From an uncultured candidate division WPS-2 bacterium (lineage in GTDB: Bacteria; Vulcanimicrobiota; Vulcanimicrobiia; Vulcanimicrobiales; Vulcanimicrobiaceae), in contig CALEYW010000017.1 of NCBI GenBank assembly GCA_937927945.1, positions 1-46,923 on the forward strand: DNA of 46,923 nucleotides, given 5' to 3'. This document shows positions 34,140-42,131 of this stretch, piece by piece. Under the pieces are notes generated by a model. That model made no database searches and was not told where the DNA came from. It saw only the letters and a program-made list of their open reading frames with translations. Both the position numbers and the translations under genes were made by a program. Each line of letters starts with the position of its first letter. Position 1 is the stretch's first letter.

Positions 34140-35801
34140 ATGCCGGCCAAGCGAATCGGAGCAGCGCGCGCGTTAGCGGAGCGCGGCAACGCACGGGCGA
34201 GGTTCTCACGCGCTGCTCGCCGGTTGTTCGAGATTGCGTCGTTGACGGCAGCGCTGCTACTCGTCGCTGCGAGCTCCTCACGGCCGGTGCGGATCGGCAT
34301 GCCCCTCCAGCCGAACACCCTCAATCCGGTCATCTCCTCGCAATATGCGGAGAATTACATTGAGGAGGCGGTCTTCAGCGGTCTTGCCGTCCTCGACGAT
34401 CATGGCAACCTCCAGCCCGATCTCGCGGTCGCGATACCGACGAGGGCGAACCGCGGCATCAGCGCGGACGGGAAGACGCTGACGTATCATCTGCGCCGGA
34501 ACGTCAAGTGGCAGGACGGCGCGCCGTTCACCTCAGCGGACGTCGTCTTCACCTTCGAGAAGATGCGTGACCCTCACGTTCCGTTCGCGCTGGAAACGTG
34601 GTACGAAATCGTCGAGCGCATCGAAGCACCCGATGCATATACGGTGGTCGTCCACTTGAAGCAGCCGTCGGCCGATGCGACTTCCGAGCTGTTCGTCAAC
34701 GGCGAGTTCGGAATGATCATCCCGGAGCATCTCCTGCGGAACGTGGCCGACTTTCGATCGGCCGCGTTCAGCGCTGCCCCGATCGGGACGGGTCCCTATA
34801 TCGTCGATCACTGGGAGCGCGGATACAGCCTCGACCTGCGCGCCAATCCCGCCTATTTCCGCGGCGCTCCGCACATCGATCGGCTCCACATCGTGTTCCT
34901 CGGCGACCAGAATACGCTCGCCCTGCAAAAGCGTACCGGCGAGTTGGACTTCGTGCAGAATCTGCCGGTCTCTCAGCTGCCGGCGTTCGCGAACGCGCCG
35001 ATGACGGTGAGGGTCGTGCCGTCGTACATCCTCGACTACGTGATCGCGAATCTCCGCGTCGCTCCGTTCGACGACGCCCGCGTGCGCCGTGCACTCTCCG
35101 TCGCGATCGATCGCGGCATCCTCGCCCGGAAAGCCTACCACGGCGCGGCGGTGCTCGCGGACGGCTTCGTCGCGCCATGGTCGAAATTCCACTCACCCGC
35201 TCCGGCGAAGGCGGTGGAACCCGATCTCGACGAGGCGCGAAAGCTCTTGGACGAGGCCGGCTGGCATCCCGGCCCCGATGGCGTCCGCCGCAAGAACGGC
35301 GTCCCGCTCGACTTTTCCCTCACGACGATCGCCGGTCAGACGGTGCTGGTCAACGAGGCCGTCGAGCTGCAGGCGGCATGGCGGGCGATCGGTGCGACCG
35401 TCGCGCTGCGATCGGTACAGTCAAACCTCCTCTTCGGGCCGGACGGACTTCTGGCGCACGGCGAATTCGCGCTGGCGCTGGTGATTTACGGAGAGCTGCC
35501 GTGGCCCGACATCACCGACAACGTCGCGAGCGCAGCGCAGCCGCCCCGCGGGTCGAATTTCTCGCGCTTCGCCGACGGCGACGTCGACCGCTGGCTGCGT
35601 GAATCCGGCGCCACCGACGACGTCGGATCGCGCCGTGCGATCGTGGCGAAGATCGACTCGCGCCTGCGCGGCCAGGCGCCGGAGATGCCCGTGCTGTGGG
35701 AGCGCTATTTCTACGCCTGGAGCAGCGACTTGCTGGGCGTACGGCCGGAAACGGCAAACTCTGATTTTTGGAACGTCTACGATTGGCAGTGGAAGAAGTG
35801 A
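34140..35801 (+). CDS. Family-5 (dipeptide/oligopeptide-type) solute-binding protein 2
   Basis: A 553-residue paralogue of the binding protein at 27104-28738, with the same landmarks: VRIGMPLQPNTLNPV, HLRRNVKWQDGAPFTSADVV, GTGPYIVDHWERG, KLLDEAGWHPGPDGVRRKNG and the C-terminal VYDWQWKK. Similarity extends into the pre-signal region (NARARFSRAARRLFEIAS against NARAMFSPAARRFFEFAS). The signal has ARRLF before the hydrophobic core, which may be Tat-compatible, and no lipobox. The gene begins four bases after the DapA-family gene and its stop overlaps the amidohydrolase start, so the three form one operon. No permease is encoded nearby. Differences from paralogue 1 are scattered, unlike the mosaic pattern of the receptors. 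Confidence 0.92.
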   Translation: MPAKRIGAARALAERGNARARFSRAARRLFEIASLTAALLLVAASSSRPVRIGMPLQPNTLNPVISSQYAENYIEEAVFSGLAVLDDHGNLQPDLAVAIPTRANRGISADGKTLTYHLRRNVKWQDGAPFTSADVVFTFEKMRDPHVPFALETWYEIVERIEAPDAYTVVVHLKQPSADATSELFVNGEFGMIIPEHLLRNVADFRSAAFSAAPIGTGPYIVDHWERGYSLDLRANPAYFRGAPHIDRLHIVFLGDQNTLALQKRTGELDFVQNLPVSQLPAFANAPMTVRVVPSYILDYVIANLRVAPFDDARVRRALSVAIDRGILARKAYHGAAVLADGFVAPWSKFHSPAPAKAVEPDLDEARKLLDEAGWHPGPDGVRRKNGVPLDFSLTTIAGQTVLVNEAVELQAAWRAIGATVALRSVQSNLLFGPDGLLAHGEFALALVIYGELPWPDITDNVASAAQPPRGSNFSRFADGDVDRWLRESGATDDVGSRRAIVAKIDSRLRGQAPEMPVLWERYFYAWSSDLLGVRPETANSDFWNVYDWQWKK

Positions 35802-37033
35802 GCAGCTCGGAACGACTCATCCTCAAACCGGCGGCGGTGTTCATCGGCCGCGGACCGTTGCACCGCGACTGGGCGGTGCTGGTGGACGGCGAGCGGATCG
35901 CCGCCGTCGGCCCGGCGGCGACGCTCGGCGCGCCGGCCGATGCCGCAGTCATCGAGCTCGCGGACGCGACGCTCTTGCCGGGCCTGATGGATCTGCACTC
36001 GCACGTGCTCTTGTATCCGTACGATCGCACCTCGTGGAACGACCAGGTGCTGCGCGAGCCCGAGGCGCTGCGCGTCGCCCATGCGACGAATGCCGCCGGC
36101 GCGACGCTGCGGGCCGGCTTCACGACGCTGCGCGACTTGGGCACGGAAGGCGCAGGGTATGCGGACGTGGGTTTGCGAGCCGCGATCGCGCAAGGCGTGA
36201 TCCCCGGTCCGCGGCTCATCGTCGCGACGAAGGCGATCGTCGCGACCGGCACCTACGGCCCCAAAGGCTTCGCACCGGAATGCGGGTGCATGCCGCTGGG
36301 TGCCGAGGAAGCCGACGGCATCGACTCGCTCACGCGGGTCGTGCGCGATCAAATACGGCGCGGTGCCGATTGGATCAAGGTGTACGCCGACATCGGTTGG
36401 GGTCCGCGCGGCGAATCGAGGCCGACGTTCACGCTGGACGAGCTCCAGCTCGTCGTGGACGTCGCGGAATCCAGCGGACGGCACGTCGCCGCGCACGCCT
36501 CGACCCCTGAGGGGATGCGGCGCGCCGCGCTCGCCGGCGTGCGAACGATCGAACATGGCAACGACGGCACGGCCGACGTGTTCGCGCTCATGGCGGAACG
36601 CGGTGTCGCACTCTGTCCGACGATCGCGGCCTACGAGGCGATCATCAGCTATGGAGGCGGCGGCCTCGGCGGCGAACCGTTCACGCCCGAGCCCGAGGCC
36701 AAGTACGCCTCGATGCGCGCGGCGCTCGCGTCGGGCGTCACGATCGTCAACGGCAGCGACGTCGGCGTCTTCGCGCACGGCGACAACGCCCGCGAGCTCG
36801 AGGCGCTCGTCCGTTACGGTATGTCGGCCCAGCAAGCACTGGAGTCCGCGACCGCCGTGGCGGCGGAGATCCTGGATCTCGATGGCGAGATCGGCACGAT
36901 CGCGCCGGGAATGCTGGCGGATCTGGTTGCGGTCGGCGGCGACCCGCTGGAGAATGTCTCGGCGATCCGCGACGTGCGCCTCGTCCTGCAGCGCGGACGA
37001 ATCGCCGCCGAACGATCCCTCACCGCGCTCTGA
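35798..37033 (+). CDS. Prolidase/imidazolonepropionase-like metal-dependent amidohydrolase
   Basis: A 411-residue amidohydrolase-superfamily enzyme with a complete binuclear-metal set: HxH at His67/His69 (DLHSHV), the carboxylated-lysine position Lys194 (DWIKVYA), His233 (AAHAST), His253 (IEHGND) and Asp321 (NGSDVG). The wording places it with the group annotated as Xaa-Pro dipeptidases or imidazolonepropionase-like hydrolases, which cleave dipeptides or N-acyl/cyclic amides. There is no signal peptide, so it is cytoplasmic. I choose GTG 35798 because it overlaps the upstream stop (GTGA) after a GGAAG ribosome-binding site; the frame is open to 35768. Next to peptide-type binding proteins and an aminopeptidase, dipeptide hydrolysis is the likeliest role. 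Confidence 0.9.
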   Translation: MSSSERLILKPAAVFIGRGPLHRDWAVLVDGERIAAVGPAATLGAPADAAVIELADATLLPGLMDLHSHVLLYPYDRTSWNDQVLREPEALRVAHATNAAGATLRAGFTTLRDLGTEGAGYADVGLRAAIAQGVIPGPRLIVATKAIVATGTYGPKGFAPECGCMPLGAEEADGIDSLTRVVRDQIRRGADWIKVYADIGWGPRGESRPTFTLDELQLVVDVAESSGRHVAAHASTPEGMRRAALAGVRTIEHGNDGTADVFALMAERGVALCPTIAAYEAIISYGGGGLGGEPFTPEPEAKYASMRAALASGVTIVNGSDVGVFAHGDNARELEALVRYGMSAQQALESATAVAAEILDLDGEIGTIAPGMLADLVAVGGDPLENVSAIRDVRLVLQRGRIAAERSLTAL

Positions 37034-37094
37034 TCGCGCCGGTCCGAACCGGCCTCGCGGCCCGGATAACGGGCGCGTCGATAGCCTAATGTCG

Positions 37095-37110
37095 AATGTT
37101 AACAATCAAC
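37095..37110. promoter_or_regulatory. Operator-like site E, before the aminopeptidase
   Basis: AATGTTAACAATCAAC shares the core TGTTAACAAT with sites C and D. It lies in the 139-base gap between amidohydrolase and aminopeptidase, 62 bases before ATG 37173, and is followed by GATGTACAATACGG, which could hold a -10 element. It is the weakest of the five matches (ATG instead of TTG at the left arm). Confidence 0.55.
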
Positions 37111-37172
37111 GATGTACAATACGGTACTCGGTCGCCACAGGGCCGCCGGTAGGTCCGCCGCAAGCACCGATC

Positions 37173-38693
37173 ATGGATATTCAGATTGCGGCCGTCGAAG
37201 CGACCGCCGTTGCTGCCGATGCGCTCGTCGTTTCCGTCTTCACGGACGGCGCCCTCGAGGGTGATGCCGCCGCCGCGAACGACGCGCTCGGCGGCGCGAT
37301 CGCCGACATGCTGGCGAGTCGCGAGATCACCGGTAAGCCGAACCAAACCTCGCTGCTGCACGCCAAGGGTCAGCCATTCGGCCGCGTCCTCGTCGTCGGG
37401 CTCGGAGAGCGGAAGAAATTTTCGCTCGCGGGTCTCTCCCGGCTCGCCGGGACCGCCGTCCGGCATCTCGGCCGGCGGAACGTCAAGTCGCTCGCATTCG
37501 CCCTGCCGGAGCTCGCACCGGCCGACGTCGCTCGCGGTGCCTCGTTTCTCGTCGAAGGCGCGATGACGGGCTCGCTCGATACGACGACCTATCAAACCGA
37601 GGTCGAATCGCCGATGTCCGTCGAGCAGATCACGATCGTCCCAGGTCGGTACGACCGTGACGCGGTCCGAGCCGGCGTCGCCCACGGCGAAGTCCTCGGG
37701 TCGGCGATCAATGCGGCGCGTTTGATGGCGCTCACGCCGGGCAACGACTTTACGCCGACGCACTTGGCGGCCCGCGCCAAGGAGCTGGCGACTGCGGCCG
37801 GCCTCGAGTATCACATGCTCGACGAAGAGCAAATGCGCACGAAGGGCATGGGCGCGCTGCTCAGCGTCTCGCAGGGGTCGGACGAGCCCGCGACCTTATC
37901 GGTGCTCCGGCACAGCGGCGATCCCGACTCGAACGAGGTGCTGGCGCTGGTCGGCAAGGGGATCACGTTCGACAGCGGCGGCATCTCGATCAAGTCCGCC
38001 GAGAACATGCATCAGATGAAGTACGACATGTCGGGCGGCGCCGGCGTGATCGCGGCAGTGTACGCGATGGGCAAGCTGAAGACGAAGCTGAACGTGATCG
38101 GCATCATTCCCTCGAGTGAGAACATGCCGGGGCCGCGCGCGATGAAGCCCGGGGACGTCGTGCGGGCGATGAACGGCAAGACGATCGAGATCCAAAATAC
38201 GGACGCCGAGGGACGGCTGGTTCTCGCCGACGCCTTGTGCTACGCGCGGGAGCTCGGCGCCACGAAGCTGATCGATTGCGCCACGCTCACCGGCTCGGTC
38301 ATCGACGCCTTGGGCCACGAGACCACGGGGGTGATGTCGAACGATGAGGCGTGGGTGACGCGATTTCTCGGGGTGACCGCGGGTTGCGGAGAACGGCACT
38401 GGCGGCTGCCGCTCTTCGAGGAATTCACGACCGCGGTCAAGAGCGACATCGCGGATCTCAAAAACATCAGCGTCGGGAGCGCCGCGGGAGCCGAGACGGC
38501 GGCGGCGTTTCTCGAAGCGTTCGTCGCGGACGTGCCGTGGGTTCACCTCGACATCGCCGGCCCGGCGTGGCTCAACGACGAGGCGGCGTACCACGCAAAG
38601 GGACCGACGGGCGTGCCCGTGCGCACGTTCGTCGCTGTCGCGGAGGCGCTCGCGGGCGCCACGAACGCGCCTACGTCAACCGTAGGTTGTTAA
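37173..38693 (+). CDS. pepA: M17 leucyl aminopeptidase
   Basis: A 506-residue cytosolic aminopeptidase that removes N-terminal residues from peptides. The C-terminal catalytic domain has all the zinc and catalytic residues: Lys262, Asp267 and catalytic Lys274 in GKGITFDSGGISIK, Asp285, and Asp344/Glu346/Arg348 in the family signature NTDAEGRLVLADAL. The N-terminal third is the usual macro-like regulatory domain. ATG 37173 is the plausible start; the frame is open upstream through the neighbouring gene. Its TAA stop is part of operator D (GTTGTTAACAATTAG), so the receptor 2 control region begins inside this gene. The gene is normally a housekeeping one; its place here under site E suggests a dedicated catabolic copy. 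Confidence 0.93.
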   Translation: MDIQIAAVEATAVAADALVVSVFTDGALEGDAAAANDALGGAIADMLASREITGKPNQTSLLHAKGQPFGRVLVVGLGERKKFSLAGLSRLAGTAVRHLGRRNVKSLAFALPELAPADVARGASFLVEGAMTGSLDTTTYQTEVESPMSVEQITIVPGRYDRDAVRAGVAHGEVLGSAINAARLMALTPGNDFTPTHLAARAKELATAAGLEYHMLDEEQMRTKGMGALLSVSQGSDEPATLSVLRHSGDPDSNEVLALVGKGITFDSGGISIKSAENMHQMKYDMSGGAGVIAAVYAMGKLKTKLNVIGIIPSSENMPGPRAMKPGDVVRAMNGKTIEIQNTDAEGRLVLADALCYARELGATKLIDCATLTGSVIDALGHETTGVMSNDEAWVTRFLGVTAGCGERHWRLPLFEEFTTAVKSDIADLKNISVGSAAGAETAAAFLEAFVADVPWVHLDIAGPAWLNDEAAYHAKGPTGVPVRTFVAVAEALAGATNAPTSTVGC

Positions 38694-38760
38694 CAATTAG
38701 CAAAATGGGCCAAATTGACGTGAAAGCGCCTGCGCTGCGCGCCATTTGGCGAACGGACCA
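38685..38760. repeat. 76-bp leader block with operator site D, identical to 28835-28910
   Basis: This is a second copy of the receptor leader block, beginning GGTTGTTAACAATTAGC and including the GCCAAAT/ATTTGGC inverted repeat. The operator core overlaps the aminopeptidase stop codon at 38691-38693. It lies 90-165 bases before the receptor 2 start. Downstream of the block the two leaders still align but with many differences. Confidence 0.75.
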
Positions 38761-38849
38761 CAAAACGTTTTAGGAGATACCCTCTGGTAACGGGCGTGCC
38801 GGCTTCTCGAAACTAACGTCTTCGTCGCGTCGCTCCAGGAGATTGGTCA

Positions 38850-41800
38850 ATGCGTGTATTCTGGCAGCGCATACGCGCTGCTGCAGTCGTTTTCGTTCTC
38901 GCCGTCTGCCTTCTCGCCGGCACTGTTCTGGTGACGTCGTCGTCGCCGGCTGTCGCCGCCGGCGGTCAAACCGGGGTCGTGAACGGCACCGTGCTCGATG
39001 ACGCCGGCAAGCCGCTGGCGGGCGCGACGGTCGTGCTGGCTTCTCCGTCCGGTCGCTATTCCGCAAAAACGGACGGTTCCGGATTCTTCAGCTTCCTCTC
39101 GGTGGACGTCGATACGTACGCCTTATCGATCGAGGTCCCCGGGTTCGTCAAGCTGGCGCAGGGCGGGATCACGATCCAAGGCGGCAACACGCTCGCGCTG
39201 GGAAAGGTAAGCCTCACGCGAGCGCTTCAAACGATCGGCCGTTCGGTGGTCCGATCCGCGGCGAGCGCCTTTACCCCGAATCAGACCGTGCCGCAGTACA
39301 CCGTCTCGGGCACCCAGCTCGAGACGGCGCAGGGCAAGCGGATGAGCGCCGACGAGAGCGCGGTACTGCTCGCCGTCCCGGGGTTCCAGAAGGATGCCAG
39401 TGGGAACCTGATCCTGCAGGGCAGCACGACCGACCAGGTTCGCTACCAGATCGACGGTGTCGACTTCAGCGAGCCCGGCTTCAATTTGAGCGGCAACGGC
39501 AACTTCTTCAACGGCATCGGCTCGGTGCAAGTCGTGCAAGGCGCCGGCGATCCGAGCCAGAGCAACGTCGGAGCCGGCGCGGTCAACTTGATCACCCGGC
39601 GCGGAACGTATCCGGGCTCCGGATTACTCGATCTCGAGCTCGACAACCGTCCCCAAACGCGGCAGATGGGGTTTCAATACGGCATCGCTCGGCCCGACGG
39701 CAGGATATCGAACTTCACGTCGTACCTCGGCAAGACGCAAAGCTTCCAGTACGGCCCGTGGGGGACGACCGCGTTCGCGGCGGGCGCCGCCTACCAGCCG
39801 CAGAGCGTCCAGAACAGCGACTTCCTCGACAACCTCGTCTACAAGTTCGGCGCGGGAAATTCTCAGCAGCTGCAGCTGCTCTATTTGGATCACGCGGAAG
39901 TAACGCGAGGAAATCTCGCCGGCGCGAGCCTCTACTACCCCTCGAATTCGCCCGACTTCCTGGCGCAGTTCCAGTCCGTCTCGGGGCTCACGGTCCCGCA
40001 GATTCAAAGTATCATTCCGTTCGAACAGGGGCAGCACTCGGCGACCCAGACGCTCGCGAACAACATCCTCTCGATCGGCAGCTCGAGTCTCCTCAAGCTC
40101 GAATACGACAACGCGTTCGACGCGCGAACGAATCTGGCGCTGCGTCTCTACCACAGCGACGCCTACACCGACAATAACCCCAATGGGCCGACCCTCATGC
40201 TCGGCGCGCCGAATGCCGTGACGCAGGGAGAGTCATCGCTCGGCGGATCGCGGACCGGGATGAACTTCGAGCTCAATCACCAGCTCAGCAAACAGCATCT
40301 CATCACGCTATCGGGCAGCTATCAGTTCAATCGGCCCACGTTTGGGTCGGTGACGGCGTACTCCGGTCTGTTCGACCTCGGACCGAACGCCAAGGACTTC
40401 CTTACACCGCCCAATCCGAGTCAACCGGTGAGCGCCTCGAATCCGTGCCCGGTCGCGGGCGGCTGCTATCTGCAGCAATTCTTTTATGCGCAAGGCGGTA
40501 CGCCGCGGATCCCGCCGGCGGTAAACCAAAGCAATCAGATCCAGCACACATACGGCATCGGCTTGCGCGATCAGTTCCAAGTCAACAGCAACCTGCGGCT
40601 CGATGCGGGCCTGCGTTACGACCACATCAACGAAGGTTTCGGGCCGAACCTCTACCCGCAGGACGAGAACATCCTGCCGGTGCCGGGCGCAGCCAACGTC
40701 GCGTATATCCCCAACTACCAGTTCGTCGAGGCTCCGCATTTCCTCGAGCCGCGCATCGGCGCGTCATTGAGGCTCGGACCGCACGACGCGATGTCGGTCA
40801 CGTACGGCCGTTCGATCATGTTGCCGGGCGGCGGAGAACTCGGAAGCGCGGGCAGCGGGATCTCGTTTGCGCGCTTCGCCAACATTCCGGTCAACCCGAA
40901 TTTCACGGCCAGCGGAAACCCCTTCACCGGCGCGACGCCGGTCGGCCCGTACAACTGCCAGCCCTACCTTCCGTTCGTGGTCGGAGCCGCTGCCAACGCA
41001 CAGCCGTCGTATAACGGCACGGTCGGGAAGAACCTGCAGCTCGGCCGCACCTGTGCGAATTATGCAGACCTGCTGTATAGCGTGAACGACGGATTCTATC
41101 CGGACATCGTCTCCGTGCAGCCCGGTATCATGGACAACATGGACCTGAGTTATTCCCATGAATTCGCGAATCGCTCCGCGCTCAAGATCGCGCCGTTCGT
41201 GCGTCAGGGCTACAAGCTGATCGCGGTCACCGCCCCGCTCGTGTTCAACTCGACCAGCGGCACCTATGGGCCCGGAACGACGACCAGCCAGAGCGTCGGC
41301 CGCAGTACCGCGACGGGCGTCGACGTGCAGTACACTCTGCCGGTTCGGCCGGTCGGGTTCAACGGATTCCTCTCGGCTTCGTACGTCAACGAGTTCACGA
41401 ACACGCCGCCGAGTGGCGATAATCCCTACGCGCAGGACTTCTGGCCGTTCATCGTGCCGCAGTCTCTCGCCGCGGGGAATCTCTATCGCGCGGGCTTCGT
41501 CAGCCCGTTGACCGCCCACATGGGCGTGCAATATCGCACGCGCACGGGCTTCCGGATAAACCCGGTGCTGAACTTCAACATCGGCTATCCGATTGGATCC
41601 GGACTGCTCACGCCGGTGATCTCGCGTTCCGGTGCGATCAACGTTCCGAATACCAACGTCACCGATCAATTCGGTCCGGGTGGTGCGCCCGCGTACGTGG
41701 ATCCGGCCAATCCCGGAAGCATCTTTGCGCCGGTCATCGCTGCGACTCGCGGGACGCAAGAGAAGGCCTCGGGCGGTGGCGTGCTCTCGCATCCGCAGCT

Positions 41801-42131
41801 CACCGGAAACCTCACGTTCGAATACAGTTCGCCGAAGAGTCCGCGCGCGACGTACGGTCTGCAGATCCTCGATCTTTTCAACAATCAGTATTTCGGTGTG
41901 CCTGTGGTCAACGGAAACTACTATCCGGTCACGACGGGTGTTGCCGCTCCCTTGACGGGGCAGAGTCAGACCGGTCTCGCGTTCCCGACGCTGGCCCCGC
42001 TGATCACGACTGCCGCATACCCGTACGGGCCGTACGTCATCCCGTACGCGACGTCGAACGGCTTCGGGGCAGCCAGCGGAGCGTACAACGCGCCGACGAC
42101 CGTCCGCGTCTATTTCCAATACGCACTATAG
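38850..42131 (+). CDS. TonB-dependent receptor 2 with carboxypeptidase-regulatory-like domain
   Basis: A 1093-residue paralogue of receptor 1 with the same architecture: signal peptide to about residue 37, carboxypeptidase-regulatory-like domain, plug (SADESAVLLAVPGFQKDASG, YQIDGVDFSEP) and barrel ending VRVYFQYAL. Three stretches appear identical at the DNA level to receptor 1 (39282-39974, 40240-40483 and 41472-42017). Between them lie diverged parts covering roughly residues 375-463 and 545-875, which in this family include extracellular loops. AGGAG precedes ATG 38850. A lipoprotein gene follows with no gap, whereas receptor 1 keeps only a remnant of such a gene. Ligand unknown; a peptide-like compound is inferred from context. 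Confidence 0.92.
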   Translation: MRVFWQRIRAAAVVFVLAVCLLAGTVLVTSSSPAVAAGGQTGVVNGTVLDDAGKPLAGATVVLASPSGRYSAKTDGSGFFSFLSVDVDTYALSIEVPGFVKLAQGGITIQGGNTLALGKVSLTRALQTIGRSVVRSAASAFTPNQTVPQYTVSGTQLETAQGKRMSADESAVLLAVPGFQKDASGNLILQGSTTDQVRYQIDGVDFSEPGFNLSGNGNFFNGIGSVQVVQGAGDPSQSNVGAGAVNLITRRGTYPGSGLLDLELDNRPQTRQMGFQYGIARPDGRISNFTSYLGKTQSFQYGPWGTTAFAAGAAYQPQSVQNSDFLDNLVYKFGAGNSQQLQLLYLDHAEVTRGNLAGASLYYPSNSPDFLAQFQSVSGLTVPQIQSIIPFEQGQHSATQTLANNILSIGSSSLLKLEYDNAFDARTNLALRLYHSDAYTDNNPNGPTLMLGAPNAVTQGESSLGGSRTGMNFELNHQLSKQHLITLSGSYQFNRPTFGSVTAYSGLFDLGPNAKDFLTPPNPSQPVSASNPCPVAGGCYLQQFFYAQGGTPRIPPAVNQSNQIQHTYGIGLRDQFQVNSNLRLDAGLRYDHINEGFGPNLYPQDENILPVPGAANVAYIPNYQFVEAPHFLEPRIGASLRLGPHDAMSVTYGRSIMLPGGGELGSAGSGISFARFANIPVNPNFTASGNPFTGATPVGPYNCQPYLPFVVGAAANAQPSYNGTVGKNLQLGRTCANYADLLYSVNDGFYPDIVSVQPGIMDNMDLSYSHEFANRSALKIAPFVRQGYKLIAVTAPLVFNSTSGTYGPGTTTSQSVGRSTATGVDVQYTLPVRPVGFNGFLSASYVNEFTNTPPSGDNPYAQDFWPFIVPQSLAAGNLYRAGFVSPLTAHMGVQYRTRTGFRINPVLNFNIGYPIGSGLLTPVISRSGAINVPNTNVTDQFGPGGAPAYVDPANPGSIFAPVIAATRGTQEKASGGGVLSHPQLTGNLTFEYSSPKSPRATYGLQILDLFNNQYFGVPVVNGNYYPVTTGVAAPLTGQSQTGLAFPTLAPLITTAAYPYGPYVIPYATSNGFGAASGAYNAPTTVRVYFQYAL

